Shown: piece by piece, positions 51,152-59,862 of the stretch
Layout of the letters: the number at the start of each line of letters is the position of its first letter
Numbering within the stretch: position 1 is the first letter of the stretch
Assembly (NCBI GenBank): GCA_017302455.1
Contig: JAFLDO010000011.1
Coordinates: forward strand, 1 to 64,000
DNA from: Accumulibacter sp.
GTDB taxonomy: Bacteria; Pseudomonadota; Gammaproteobacteria; Burkholderiales; Rhodocyclaceae
Direction of reading: 5' to 3'
Length of the DNA: 64,000 nucleotides
Translations under genes and position numbers: made by a program
Notes under the pieces: generated by a model
Database searches by the model: none
What the model was told of the DNA's origin: nothing
What the model saw: the letters and a program-made list of their open reading frames with translations, nothing else

Positions 51152-52390
51152 ATGGCGACTGCACTGAAGCTGACGAAAAAGGCCGCACCGGAAGTCAAGG
51201 AGTATGTTTTCCTCTGGGAAGGCAAGAACAAGGCGGGCAAGGTCATCCGCGGCGAGCAGCGGGCCTCCAGCGTGACCGTCGTCCAGGCCACCCTGCGCCG
51301 CCAGGGGGTTGTGGTCAGCAAGATCACCAAACAGCGCTTCCGCGGTGGCAGGAAGATCAGCGAGAAGGACATCGCACTGTTTACGCGGCAGTTGGCGACG
51401 ATGATGAAGGCCGGGGTGCCACTGCTGCAGACTTTCGAGATCGTCGGTCGCGGGCACGACAATCCAGCGGTTGGCAAACTGTTGCTCGACATCAAGGCCG
51501 ACGTGGAAACCGGCAGTTCGCTGTCGCAGGCCTTTCGCAAGTACCCGCTGCACTTTGATCTTCTTTACTGCAATCTGGTTGCTGCCGGCGAACAGGCCGG
51601 CATTCTCGAAAGCCTCCTTGATCGCCTGGCGACCTACAAGGAGAAGATGATCGCCATCAAGTCCAAGATCAAGTCGGCTCTGTTCTATCCCGTGGCGATC
51701 ATTGTCGTCGCCTTCATCATTACGGCCGTGATCATGATCTTCGTGATTCCGGCCTTCAAGGAGGTCTTCAAGAGTTTCGGTGCCGATCTGCCGGCGCCCA
51801 CACAGATCGTCATTGCCATGTCCGACTTTGTCGTCGACTACTGGTGGGCGTTGTTCGGAGGCATTGCCGGTTCGGTCTTCGCTTTCTTCTACACGTGGAA
51901 ACGCTCGGAAGCCATGCAGATCGCTTTCGATCGCATGTTCCTGCGAGTGCCTGTCTTTGGCGACATCATCCGCAAGTCGGTAATTGCCCGCTGGACACGC
52001 ACGCTGGCGACCATGTTTGCTGCCGGCGTCCCTCTGGTCGAGTCCCTCGAATCCGTTGGCGGCGCCGCCGGCAACTATGTCTACAAGGTGGCGACCAGGC
52101 AGATCCAGAGCGAGGTCAGCACCGGTACGAGCCTTACCTCGGCGATGCAGAACGTCGAACTCTTCCCGAACATGGTGACGCAGATGGTGGCCATTGGCGA
52201 GGAATCCGGCGCCCTCGATTCGATGCTTGGCAAGGTTGCGGACTTCTTCGAGGCGGAGGTCGACGATGCGGTCGAGGCGCTCTCGAGCCTGATGGAGCCG
52301 ATCATCATGGTCGTCCTCGGGGTGCTGATCGGCGGCATGGTGATCGCCATGTATCTGCCGATCTTCAAACTCGGCGCCGTTGTCGGCTGA
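51152..52390 (+). CDS. pilC: type IV pilus inner-membrane platform protein PilC
   Basis: 412 residues with two T2SS-F domains (about 75-200 and 275-400) and three membrane helices. Segments LFTRQLATMMKAGVPLLQ and GGAAGNYVYK are typical. It is the platform on which PilB and PilT act. Its stop overlaps the pilD ATG (ATGA reading TGATG). Confidence 0.95.
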   Translation: MATALKLTKKAAPEVKEYVFLWEGKNKAGKVIRGEQRASSVTVVQATLRRQGVVVSKITKQRFRGGRKISEKDIALFTRQLATMMKAGVPLLQTFEIVGRGHDNPAVGKLLLDIKADVETGSSLSQAFRKYPLHFDLLYCNLVAAGEQAGILESLLDRLATYKEKMIAIKSKIKSALFYPVAIIVVAFIITAVIMIFVIPAFKEVFKSFGADLPAPTQIVIAMSDFVVDYWWALFGGIAGSVFAFFYTWKRSEAMQIAFDRMFLRVPVFGDIIRKSVIARWTRTLATMFAAGVPLVESLESVGGAAGNYVYKVATRQIQSEVSTGTSLTSAMQNVELFPNMVTQMVAIGEESGALDSMLGKVADFFEAEVDDAVEALSSLMEPIIMVVLGVLIGGMVIAMYLPIFKLGAVVG

Positions 52391-53250
52391 TGCCGGGCGC
52401 GCCGGCCGTCTTTGCGGACCCGCTGCTGTTCGCTCTCCTCAGCGGCGTCGTCGGACTGCTGGTCGGCAGTTTCCTCAATGTCGTCATCTATCGCCTGCCA
52501 AAGATGATGGATCGCGATTGGCGTGTCCATTGCGCCGAGCTGCGGGGCGAGGTGTTGCCGGAGCAGGAGCGGTTTTCGCTGGCCTGGCCCGGCTCGCGTT
52601 GCCCTGCTTGCGGGCACGCCATCACGGCCATGGAGAATGTTCCTGTCCTGAGCTGGCTCTTCTTGCGCGGCCGCTGTTCGGCGTGTCGGCAGCCGATATC
52701 GTCGCGCTATCCGCTGGTCGAGGCGATCAGCGGCCTGCTGTGCGCTTTCGCCGCGTTTCATTTCGGCTATGGCTGGGCGGCGGCGGGCGCCATGTTGTTG
52801 ATCTGGTGCCTGATCGCCCTGACCTGCATCGATCTCGACACGTTGTTGCTGCCTGACTCGATTACCTTGCCCCTGCTGTGGGCCGGCCTCCTGTTCAACC
52901 TCTTCGGGACTTTCGCCGACCTGCACTCGGCGGTGATCGGCGCCGCCAGCGGCTATCTCTCGCTCTGGCTGGTCTACTGGGGCTTCAAGTTGACCACCGG
53001 CAAGGAAGGCATGGGCTATGGCGACTTCAAGCTGCTCGCTGCCCTCGGTGCCTGGTTCGGTTGGCAGATGCTGCCTCTGACGATCCTGCTGTCGTCCCTG
53101 TTGGGCGCCGTTGTCGGCATCGCAATGATCGTCGTCGCCAAACGCGGCCGCAGCGTGCCGATCCCGTTTGGTCCCTATCTGGCGGCAGCAGGCGGGCTTG
53201 CCTTGTTCTGGGGCAAACCGCTCACCCGCGCCTACGTCGGCCTGCTGTAG
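52390..53250 (+). CDS. pilD: prepilin peptidase / N-methyltransferase PilD
   Basis: 286 residues, about eight membrane helices. Starts at ATG 52390. GSFLNVVIYRLP opens the domain; zinc cysteines C71, C74, C96 and C99 (CPACG, CSACR) lie in the cytosolic loop; aspartates of the aspartyl protease site occur in CIDLDTLLLPD and GMGYGDFKLLAA. It cleaves and N-methylates prepilins. Confidence 0.95.
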   Translation: MPGAPAVFADPLLFALLSGVVGLLVGSFLNVVIYRLPKMMDRDWRVHCAELRGEVLPEQERFSLAWPGSRCPACGHAITAMENVPVLSWLFLRGRCSACRQPISSRYPLVEAISGLLCAFAAFHFGYGWAAAGAMLLIWCLIALTCIDLDTLLLPDSITLPLLWAGLLFNLFGTFADLHSAVIGAASGYLSLWLVYWGFKLTTGKEGMGYGDFKLLAALGAWFGWQMLPLTILLSSLLGAVVGIAMIVVAKRGRSVPIPFGPYLAAAGGLALFWGKPLTRAYVGLL

Positions 53251-53318
53251 TCGTCCACGGGGTCGCCACCGGCTCCCTTCGCCCGCCTCCGGCGCGCGCG
53301 AAACGTCGTCGGGTCGCG

Positions 53319-53324
53319 TATAAT
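53319..53324 (+). promoter_or_regulatory. probable -10 of the fmdB-DUF502-aspS operon
   Basis: A perfect TATAAT, 34 bases before the fmdB ATG. No clear -35 hexamer at the right distance. Position after pilD supports a new transcription unit. Confidence 0.4.
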
Positions 53325-53357
53325 CGGCGTCTTTTCAGCGTTTTCCGAAGGTTGTCC

Positions 53358-53690
53358 ATGCCGATTTATGCGTATCGTTGCGCCGCTTGTGGTTTCGAGA
53401 ACGATCACCTGCAGAAACTGAGCGACCCGGTGTTGCTCGTCTGTCCGCAGTGTGGGGAGGCGACCTACAGCAAGCAAGTGACGGCCGCCGGCTTCCAGCT
53501 TAAGGGCAGCGGCTGGTACGCCACCGATTTCAGGGATAGCGGCAAGAAGCCACCAAGCACGACGGAGCCGGCTTCGCCCGACAAACCGGCGAGTACTGAA
53601 AAGACGGCGAGCACCGAAAAGGCGGCGAGCACCGACAAGGCGGCGGTGCCGGCCTCCACGACGGGAGCTGGCGCGTGCGCCGACAATTGA
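53358..53690 (+). CDS. FmdB-family zinc-ribbon protein
   Basis: 110 residues from ATG 53358. MPIYAYRCAACGFEND is the FmdB start; Cys8, Cys11, Cys29 and Cys32 would bind zinc. After residue 60 follows a low-complexity tail with repeated ST(E/D)KAA units (STEKTASTEKAASTDKAA). The family is thought to be regulatory, without firm evidence. Its end overlaps the DUF502 start by 16 bp; the set fmdB-DUF502-aspS is conserved in betaproteobacteria. Confidence 0.9.
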   Translation: MPIYAYRCAACGFENDHLQKLSDPVLLVCPQCGEATYSKQVTAAGFQLKGSGWYATDFRDSGKKPPSTTEPASPDKPASTEKTASTEKAASTDKAAVPASTTGAGACADN

Positions 53691-54322
53691 TCAAGCGCTA
53701 TTTCATCACCGGCCTGCTGATCTGGGTGCCCTTGGCAATCACCGCCTGGGTACTGGCGCTGATCGTCGGCACGATGGACCAGTCGCTGCATCTCTTGCCG
53801 GCGGCCATTCACCCGCGCAATGTCTTCGGTTTCGACATTCCGGGCGTTGGTGCCGTCCTGACGCTTCTGGTCATCGTCGTCACCGGCTTGCTGGCGGCCA
53901 ACTTCATCGGTCAGCGGCTGGTCGTCTGGTGGGAGCGCTTGCTGGCGCGCATTCCTGTCGTCAATTCAATCTACAACAGCGTCAAGCAGGTTTCCGACAC
54001 TCTTTTCTCATCGTCGGGAAACGCGTTCCGCCAGGCGCTGCTGATCGAGTATCCACGTCGGGGCACGTGGACGATTGCCTTCCTGACCGGCACGCCGGGT
54101 GGCGAAGTGCTTCGCCATCTCGACGGTGAGCACGTCAGCGTCTATGTGCCGACGACGCCGAACCCGACCTCAGGTTTCTTTCTGATGCTGCCGAAGGCAG
54201 ACGTCATTCCACTTGATATGAGCGTCGATACGGCGCTCAAATACGTAATCTCGATGGGCGTCGTGGCACCACCGGTTCGGCGGCAGTCCGCGACTGTCGC
54301 CACCACTGCCCCCACTATCTGA
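53675..54322 (+). CDS. DUF502 family membrane protein
   Basis: 215 residues starting at GTG 53675. Two membrane helices (about 9-33 and 56-80) with [17 protein letters not shown], then [19 protein letters not shown] and the soluble [17 protein letters not shown], all typical of DUF502. Function unknown; it is regularly found next to aspS. Confidence 0.9.
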   Translation: MRRQLIKRYFITGLLIWVPLAITAWVLALIVGTMDQSLHLLPAAIHPRNVFGFDIPGVGAVLTLLVIVVTGLLAANFIGQRLVVWWERLLARIPVVNSIYNSVKQVSDTLFSSSGNAFRQALLIEYPRRGTWTIAFLTGTPGGEVLRHLDGEHVSVYVPTTPNPTSGFFLMLPKADVIPLDMSVDTALKYVISMGVVAPPVRRQSATVATTAPTI

Positions 54323-54345
54323 TGCAAGGAAGCCTGGGAAACAGC

Positions 54346-56148
54346 ATGCGTACTCATTACTGCGGACAAGTCAGCGCACGGATCATCGGCCAGGAGGTGA
54401 CGCTCTGCGGTTGGGCACATCGTCGCCGCGACCACGGGGGAGTGATCTTCGTCGACCTGCGCGACCGCGAGGGTTTGGCGCAGGTGGTCTGCGATCCGGA
54501 CCGACCGCTGATGTTCAAGACCGCCGAATCGGTACGCAGCGAGTTCTGTCTGCGCATCCGTGGCAAGGTGCGTGCTCGCCCGGAAGGTACCGTCAATGCC
54601 AACATCGCCAGTGGCGAGGTCGAGATACTCTGTCACGAGATGGAGATCCTGAATCCATCGCTGACGCCACCGTTTCAGCTCGACGACGAAAACCTTTCGG
54701 AGAATATCCGCCTGTTGCACCGGGTTCTCGACCTGCGCCGTCCGCAGATGCAGCAGAACATGCAACTCCGCTACAAGACCGCGCGTGCCTTCCGCCGCTT
54801 TCTCGACGATGCCGGTTTCATCGACATCGAAACGCCCATGCTCACCAAGAGTACTCCGGAGGGTGCTCGCGACTATCTGGTGCCGTCGCGAGTACATCCG
54901 GGACAGTTCTTCGCGCTTCCCCAATCGCCGCAGCTTTTCAAGCAGCTTCTCATGGTTGCCGGCTTTGACCGCTACTATCAGATCACCAAGTGCTTTCGCG
55001 ACGAGGACTTGCGCGCCGATCGACAGCCCGAGTTTACCCAGGTGGACATCGAGACGTCGTTCATGGGCGAGGACGAGATCATCGAACTGATGGAGGAATT
55101 GATACGCGTCGTGTTCAGGGAAGCGATCGGCAGCACCCTGCCGAAGCCCTTCCCGCGCCTGCCCTATGGCGAGGCGATGGATCGCTACGGCTCCGACAAG
55201 CCGGATCTGCGCGTGACGCTCGAACTGGTAGACGTGACCGATGCGCTGAAGGACGTCTCTTTCAAGGTCTTTGCCAGCGTCGCCAACAGCCAGGGGGGCC
55301 GGATTGCCGCCTTGCGCATCCCGGGCGGGGCCAGCCTGACGCGCGGCGAGATCGACGCCTACACCCAGTTTGTCGGTATTTACGGCGCCAAGGGCCTCGC
55401 CTACATCAAGGTCAACGACGCGACGCAACTGAACGAGAACGGCCTGCAGTCGCCGATCGTCAAGAATCTCCATCCGGCGTCGCTGCAAACCATCGTCGGG
55501 CGGACCGGTGCGCAATCGGGCGATCTCATCTTCTTCGGCGCCGACAAGCGCAAGGTGGTCAATGATGCGCTGGGTGCCCTGCGCGTCAAGATCGGTCACG
55601 AGAAGGGTTTTCTCAATGGACACGCCTGGGAGCCAGTCTGGGTCGTCGATTTCCCGATGTTCGACTATGACGAGGAGGCGAGGCGCTGGACGGCCTGCCA
55701 TCACCCCTTCACCAGTCCCAAGGACGAACATCTGCCTCGCCTCGAAACCGACCCCGGCAGTTGCCTCGCGAAGGCCTATGACCTGGCGTTGAACGGCTCC
55801 GAGTTGGGTGGTGGATCGGTGCGCATCCACCAGGCCGCCGTGCAGGAGAAGGTCTTCAAGGCGCTCGGCATCGGCGAAGAGGAGGCGCAGCAGAAGTTCG
55901 GGTTCCTGCTCGATGCGCTCAAGTACGGTGCGCCGCCACACGGCGGTCTGGCCTTTGGCCTGGATCGCATCGTCACGATGCTGGCCGGCGCCGAGTCGAT
56001 CCGCGACGTGATCGCCTTCCCGAAGACCCAGCGTGCCCAGTGCCTGCTCACCGACGCGCCGAGCGGAGTCGATGACAAACAGTTGCGCGAACTGCACATC
56101 CGCCTGCGCCAGAAGGTCGAAACGCAGGTCGAGGTTGACAAGGGGTAG
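54346..56148 (+). CDS. aspS: aspartyl-tRNA synthetase (bacterial type)
   Basis: 600 residues from ATG 54346 (MRTHYCGQV), with GGGAA a few bases upstream; ATG 54322 is possible but less typical. Anticodon-binding OB domain (about 1-105), class II catalytic core with motif 2 [20 protein letters not shown] (in part), a GAD insert, and motif 3 [11 protein letters not shown]. Charges tRNA-Asp (perhaps also tRNA-Asn if GatCAB is present). Confidence 0.97.
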   Translation: MRTHYCGQVSARIIGQEVTLCGWAHRRRDHGGVIFVDLRDREGLAQVVCDPDRPLMFKTAESVRSEFCLRIRGKVRARPEGTVNANIASGEVEILCHEMEILNPSLTPPFQLDDENLSENIRLLHRVLDLRRPQMQQNMQLRYKTARAFRRFLDDAGFIDIETPMLTKSTPEGARDYLVPSRVHPGQFFALPQSPQLFKQLLMVAGFDRYYQITKCFRDEDLRADRQPEFTQVDIETSFMGEDEIIELMEELIRVVFREAIGSTLPKPFPRLPYGEAMDRYGSDKPDLRVTLELVDVTDALKDVSFKVFASVANSQGGRIAALRIPGGASLTRGEIDAYTQFVGIYGAKGLAYIKVNDATQLNENGLQSPIVKNLHPASLQTIVGRTGAQSGDLIFFGADKRKVVNDALGALRVKIGHEKGFLNGHAWEPVWVVDFPMFDYDEEARRWTACHHPFTSPKDEHLPRLETDPGSCLAKAYDLALNGSELGGGSVRIHQAAVQEKVFKALGIGEEEAQQKFGFLLDALKYGAPPHGGLAFGLDRIVTMLAGAESIRDVIAFPKTQRAQCLLTDAPSGVDDKQLRELHIRLRQKVETQVEVDKG

Positions 56149-56154
56149 GCGGTG

Positions 56155-56562
56155 ATGTCGAGAAGCAGCGCATTTCTCCGGCTCGTCGTGCTGGCGTGGC
56201 TACTCGGTCTGTTCGGCCTTGCCGACGTGGTGCATGCTCGCGAGGGCCAGTACCTGCGGACCATCGCGGTTGCCGATTTGCCACCGGAGGCGCAGCAAAC
56301 CTTGCGCCTGATCCAGGCGGGCGGGCCGTTTCCGTATCCGCGCAAGGATGGCAGCACCTTCGGGAACTTCGAGCGGCGCCTACCCCTGCAGGCGCGCGGC
56401 TACTATCGCGAGTACACGGTGCGCACACCGGGCAGTCGTGACCGTGGACCGCGGCGGATTGTCGCTGGTCAGGGTCGCGATGGCAACGTTGCTACCTCAG
56501 GTGAGTATTACTACACAGACGATCACTACCGCAGCTTCTGGCGGATACGCGGAAACCCATGA
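56155..56562 (+). CDS. secreted barnase/RNase Sa-type guanyl ribonuclease
   Basis: 135 residues. Signal peptide of about 28 residues (FLRLVVLAWLLGLFGL, cleavage near VVHA). The mature part resembles microbial RNase N1/T1/Sa: GYYREYTVRTPGSRDRG with the general-base Glu86, PRRIVAG with Arg100-Arg101 and YTDDHYRSF with His124. So the catalytic Glu-Arg-His set is intact. It should cut RNA after G outside the cytoplasm. Begins 6 bp after aspS and overlaps the barstar gene by 4 bp. Confidence 0.88.
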   Translation: MSRSSAFLRLVVLAWLLGLFGLADVVHAREGQYLRTIAVADLPPEAQQTLRLIQAGGPFPYPRKDGSTFGNFERRLPLQARGYYREYTVRTPGSRDRGPRRIVAGQGRDGNVATSGEYYYTDDHYRSFWRIRGNP

Positions 56563-57002
56563 GCTTGAGACCTCTGCAGACACTGCTTGAAGATTCCGGC
56601 CAGGCCGGTATCTACCACCTGCCGGGGAGCGGCCGGGCGACGGTCAGACGCGCCGCCGAAGCAGGCGGCCTGGCCTGCTTCGAGGTCAATGTCGCCGACA
56701 CTGACCGAATGGATCTTGTCCTCGCTACGCTGGGACGGGGCCTCGACTTTCCCGAATGGTATGGCAACAACCTGGACGCCCTGAAGGACTGCCTCACCGA
56801 CTTCTCCTGGTGCGAAGCTGCCGGCTACGTCCTCATCATCTCGCACGCCGAGGCCCTGCAGGCTGCCGATCCGGCGGCGTTCAAGGCGCTCAACGAGGTT
56901 TTTGGCGCGGCTATTGCGGAGTGGCGGTCGCAGGATTTTCCGTTGTGGGTTTTCTACGATCTGCGTTCGGATGGACTGGCGACACTGCCGACGCTGGCAT
57001 GA
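56559..57002 (+). CDS. barstar-family ribonuclease inhibitor
   Basis: 147 residues with the barstar motif LDFPEWYGNNLDALKDCLTDF (in part; about 63-83), whose Asp and Glu residues plug the barnase active site in characterised pairs. It has no signal peptide, so it protects the cytosol. Overlaps the RNase stop by 4 bp and the nudB start by 4 bp: a tight toxin-inhibitor pair within the operon. Slightly longer than Bacillus barstar (90) because of an N-terminal extension (about residues 1-50). Confidence 0.88.
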   Translation: MSLRPLQTLLEDSGQAGIYHLPGSGRATVRRAAEAGGLACFEVNVADTDRMDLVLATLGRGLDFPEWYGNNLDALKDCLTDFSWCEAAGYVLIISHAEALQAADPAAFKALNEVFGAAIAEWRSQDFPLWVFYDLRSDGLATLPTLA

Positions 57003-57454
57003 CCCGGTTCAAGCGGCCGGTGTCGGTTCTCGTCGTGATACATTCGGCGGATCTGCAGGTTCTGCTGCTTGAGCGCGCGACGCATGTGGGCTACTGGCAG
57101 TCGGTAACCGGTAGTCAGGAGGGGTCGGAAACGCTGCTGGCAACCGCTGTTCGGGAAGTTGCCGAGGAGACGGGTATCCGGGCAGTACCGGCGGATTTGC
57201 GCGACTGGCAGCTCACCAACCGCTACGAGATCTTCGCCGAGTGGCGCCACCGCTATCCACCCGGCGTGCTGTACAACACCGAACACGTCTTTTCGCTGCA
57301 GCTTCCGGCCGTCCGTCCGGTGACGATTGCTTACGGCGAGCACGTGAACGCGTGCTGGTTGCCCTGGGACGAGGCGGCAGCAAAGTGCTTTTCGTGGAGC
57401 AACCGCGATGCGATTCTCATGTTGCCGGAGCGGACTGGCGAGCAGTGGCAATAA
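56999..57454 (+). CDS. nudB: dihydroneopterin triphosphate pyrophosphatase (Nudix)
   Basis: 151 residues from ATG 56999, overlapping barstar. The Nudix box G(X5)E(X7)REVAEETGI is complete (GSQEGSETLLATAVREVAEE in part; about 38-60). The C-terminal ACWLPWDEAAAKCFSWSNRDAI matches NudB, which acts in folate synthesis. aspS-nudB proximity is conserved in betaproteobacteria, here separated by the RNase/barstar pair. Its 3' end overlaps the end of the opposing CWC gene by 38 bp. Confidence 0.9.
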   Translation: MTRFKRPVSVLVVIHSADLQVLLLERATHVGYWQSVTGSQEGSETLLATAVREVAEETGIRAVPADLRDWQLTNRYEIFAEWRHRYPPGVLYNTEHVFSLQLPAVRPVTIAYGEHVNACWLPWDEAAAKCFSWSNRDAILMLPERTGEQWQ

Positions 57455-57629
57455 GGCGTTTCTCCAGGCAGACCGGGCAGTAGCAACGGCCTGCGCTTTC
57501 CGGGGCGACGCCTAGTGCTGGCTTGTCCATGCACCAGCACGACACCAGACCCGCCGCAGCGCCACAGAGGAACGGCGCTCCGCAGCCTACGCAGCAGGGC
57601 TTGTCCGTTTGCTCCCCAGGTGCCGTCAT
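57417..57629 (-). CDS. cysteine-rich CWC-domain small protein
   Basis: 70 residues from ATG 57629, nine bases after the bufC-like stop. Nine cysteines: Cys12, 13, 16, 22, 31, 33, 49, 51 and 54, in CCVGCG, CWC and CYCPVC, the pattern of the 'cysteine-rich CWC' family, which probably binds metal. No signal peptide, so cytosolic. As the fourth gene of the bufferin operon it may handle copper inside the cell; that is inference. It is convergent with nudB with a 38-bp overlap. Confidence 0.75.
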   Translation of the reverse strand: MTAPGEQTDKPCCVGCGAPFLCGAAAGLVSCWCMDKPALGVAPESAGRCYCPVCLEKRLIATARQSAPAT

Positions 57630-57637
57630 CTGCGTGC

Positions 57638-58405
57638 TCAACCTTTCGCCAGGAGTTCTTCGGCGACCCAGCGTCGGAGCAGGCCGGCCGCTGTCATGGC
57701 CGGTTCCGGATCGCCTGATTCGGCGATGAGCAGGCACCATTCGGCAAAGCTCATCGCCTGTGTAAGCGCCGTCAGCGCCGCCGCCTCGCCCGCGTCTGCG
57801 GAGCGCCAGCGGCAATCGAGCGCCGGGCGCCAGATCAGCAGGGCGTGCGGGAGCGCTTGCGGTTCTTCGGTCGTGGCGTCGGCATCGTCGTTGAGCGCCT
57901 TCCAGATCGGTTCGACGCTCCACGACAGGTTGACCACCCGCAGGGAAGGCGTCGGCTGCAAGCGCAGGGCCGGCCAGTCTTCAGGCCGTAGCGAGGCGAG
58001 ATCACTCAGAGTAAGTGGCACAGCCTCGGTGGCGTCGAAAGCCGCACGTATCGTCCAGTCCATCCTCGCCAGATCGACCAGCGCCGGGTGTGGCAGTCGC
58101 TCGACTGTGCCGGCGAGAAAGTCTGCCAATGCGTGGCCGAACCAGCGGATCGAGCGAAAGGGTGACGGATGGCAGTCAATGTAGTCTTGCGCCAGGGTCG
58201 CGAACGCGTCGTCGCCGAGTGCCCGGTGGAGCACCGGGAAGTTGTCGCGCAGCGCAGCCGCCAGGCGCGCACGGTAAGCCTGGACGTACAGGTCGTAACC
58301 GCCGCCCAACTGGTGGGGCTCCCCGGCAGCGAACAACTCACCGGGGGTCGTCGCACACAAAACGGCTTGCTGGAAACGCTGCTGCAGTTCGGCGAGCGCG
58401 CTCAC
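57638..58405 (-). CDS. DUF2063 (BufC/HvfC-type) partner of MNIO enzyme
   Basis: 255 residues from GTG 58405 with GGAGG eight bases upstream. The N-terminal DUF2063 'putative DNA-binding' domain ([38 protein letters not shown] in part) is now known as the precursor-binding or recognition partner of DUF692 enzymes. It overlaps the DUF692 gene by 4 bp (GTGA), as in bufBC and hvfBC loci. Confidence 0.88.
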   Translation of the reverse strand: MSALAELQQRFQQAVLCATTPGELFAAGEPHQLGGGYDLYVQAYRARLAAALRDNFPVLHRALGDDAFATLAQDYIDCHPSPFRSIRWFGHALADFLAGTVERLPHPALVDLARMDWTIRAAFDATEAVPLTLSDLASLRPEDWPALRLQPTPSLRVVNLSWSVEPIWKALNDDADATTEEPQALPHALLIWRPALDCRWRSADAGEAAALTALTQAMSFAEWCLLIAESGDPEPAMTAAGLLRRWVAEELLAKG

Positions 58406-59241
58406 GCGGCATGCCTCCGGTCGCTGAGGGTGCTCCCTGCCAGCGCGCGTGCGACGTCGAGTTCATCGATCAACTCGCTCAAGGGCGGGATATTGTCGTC
58501 ACGTTCGATCATTGTCGGCACCGGCCCGAGCCGCTGCAAGGTATGCGCGTAGAGATCCCAGACTGCTGCGCAGACCGGGTGATCGTGCGTGTCGATGATG
58601 TACGTTCCATGATCCTCGTGCCCGGCGAGATGGATCTGGCGAACGGCAGCGGCCGGCATTGCGTCGATGAAGCGGTGCGGATCGAAGCCATGGTTGACGC
58701 TGCTCACATAGACGTTGTTGACGTCGAGCAGGATCTCACAGCCCGTTCGGGCGACGAGTTCGCAGATGAACTCCCACTCGCTCATCTCGTCGGCACGGTA
58801 ACGCACATAGCTCGAAACGTTCTCGAGCACCAGGGGGCGGCCAAGGACCTCCTGCACCTGGGCCACGCGCGGCGCCAAGTGCTGCAAGGCGGCTTCGTTG
58901 TAGGGCAGCGGCAGCAAGTCATGCAGGTTAACCGAATCGGTTCCCGTCCAGCAAAGATGGTCCGACACCCAGGCTGGCTCGATCCTTTCGGCCAGCGCCT
59001 TGATCTGACGGAGGTAGGACTGGTCAAGAACATCGTTGCTGCCGATCGACAGCGAGACACCGTGCATCACCATGGGATAGTCGCGGCGGATGCGATCGAG
59101 AAAATGGAGGGGTTTGCCGCCATCAACCAGATAGTTCTCCGAAATGATCTCCAGCCAGTCCACCCCCTGTGGCGCGGCGACGAAATCGCCGTAGTGGTCG
59201 GTACGCAAACCCAGGCCGAAACCTTCGATCACCTTGCTCAC
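58402..59241 (-). CDS. DUF692 multinuclear non-heme iron oxidase (BufB/MbnB-like)
   Basis: 279 residues from GTG 59241, AAAGGAGA eight bases upstream. A TIM-barrel enzyme with the DUF692 motifs [66 protein letters not shown] and DTHDHPV; the His, Glu and Asp residues bind the iron centre. Relatives modify cysteines in peptides to thiooxazole or oxazolone groups that bind copper. Substrate here is likely the Cys-rich precursor encoded 74 bp upstream. Confidence 0.92.
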   Translation of the reverse strand: MSKVIEGFGLGLRTDHYGDFVAAPQGVDWLEIISENYLVDGGKPLHFLDRIRRDYPMVMHGVSLSIGSNDVLDQSYLRQIKALAERIEPAWVSDHLCWTGTDSVNLHDLLPLPYNEAALQHLAPRVAQVQEVLGRPLVLENVSSYVRYRADEMSEWEFICELVARTGCEILLDVNNVYVSSVNHGFDPHRFIDAMPAAAVRQIHLAGHEDHGTYIIDTHDHPVCAAVWDLYAHTLQRLGPVPTMIERDDNIPPLSELIDELDVARALAGSTLSDRRHAA

Positions 59242-59314
59242 GGCGCTTGTCTCCTTTCGGTCGGCGGGTTCGGCGGCACGACCGCTCGCTGGCGGTCATG
59301 CCTGAACCTCGTTT

Positions 59315-59575
59315 CTACTTGACTACCTTGCCACCCGCATCCGTACATTCCTTGGCGCTGGCCTTGACGACCCAGCCCTGACCCTTGCAGGCGTTCATTC
59401 CCTTGCATTCGCTCTTGGCCGTCTTGCACTCGGAACTCCCCTTGCAGGAGTTGACTCCGGCGCAGTGAACGGGGCTTCCTTCTGCCGCGCTGACGGTTGG
59501 TGCCACGAAAGTGCCAGCGGCGAACAGGGCGGCCGCAGCGGCGGCGATGGCTACTCCAGACAGTTGATGTGACAT
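59315..59575 (-). CDS. bufferin-type Cys-rich precursor (BufA-like)
   Basis: 86 residues from ATG 59575 with AAGGAGA upstream. A signal peptide (1-30, alanine-rich, cleavage at VSA-AEG) is followed by a short mature region with six cysteines at 38, 44, 50, 57, 63 and 77, spaced in a near-regular CxxxxxC series (HCAGVNSCKG, ECKTAKSECKGMNACKG). This resembles periplasmic bufferin metallophores, copper-sequestering RiPPs matured by DUF692 enzymes. A longer in-frame reading to 59662 has no ribosome site. Confidence 0.85.
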   Translation of the reverse strand: MSHQLSGVAIAAAAAALFAAGTFVAPTVSAAEGSPVHCAGVNSCKGSSECKTAKSECKGMNACKGQGWVVKASAKECTDAGGKVVK

Positions 59576-59654
59576 CTCGCTTCTCCTTGTAGTGGGTTTG
59601 ATCACGTCAGCGCCGGCGACGCCGGATTCGACAATCGCTTCCCTGACGCTGCTT

Positions 59655-59682
59655 AGACGCATCGAAGCGACAATTACTTACA
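59655..59682 (-). promoter_or_regulatory. candidate ECF-sigma promoter of the bufferin operon
   Basis: On the minus strand TGTAAG (59682-59677), a 17-bp spacer and CGTCT followed by AAG (59659 down). The GTAA/CGTC pairing is of the extracytoplasmic-function sigma type and unlike sigma70. It would give a leader of about 70 bases before bufA. Confidence 0.45.
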
Positions 59683-59798
59683 GGCAACGAAAAAAAATCG
59701 GCTGCTGCTCGTTCGGGCGACGCGAAATCACCACGTAGGCCATCGGTCGATCTGGCGACCGAAATCGTCGTCGGCCTCCCGGCGAACTTTTTGCGGGA

Positions 59799-59825
59799 TT
59801 GGCACTCTCAGGTGGCGAGTGCTAA
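59799..59825 (+). promoter_or_regulatory. CIRCE element (HrcA operator) upstream of rpoH
   Basis: TTGGCACTC, nine bases, GAGTGCTAA. Compared with the CIRCE consensus TTAGCACTC-N9-GAGTGCTAA there is one mismatch (third base). It overlaps the rpoH promoter completely, so HrcA binding would block RNA polymerase. Confidence 0.92.
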
Positions 59826-59828
59826 AAT
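59799..59828 (+). promoter_or_regulatory. sigma70 promoter of rpoH
   Basis: TTGGCA (59799-59804), 18-bp spacer, TAAAAT (59823-59828). Both hexamers lie within or touch the CIRCE arms. The leader before ATG 59863 is about 28 bases with AAGGAGG. Confidence 0.7.
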
Positions 59829-59862
59829 TGCTATACCAACTCGCAAGGAGGAATCGATCCAA

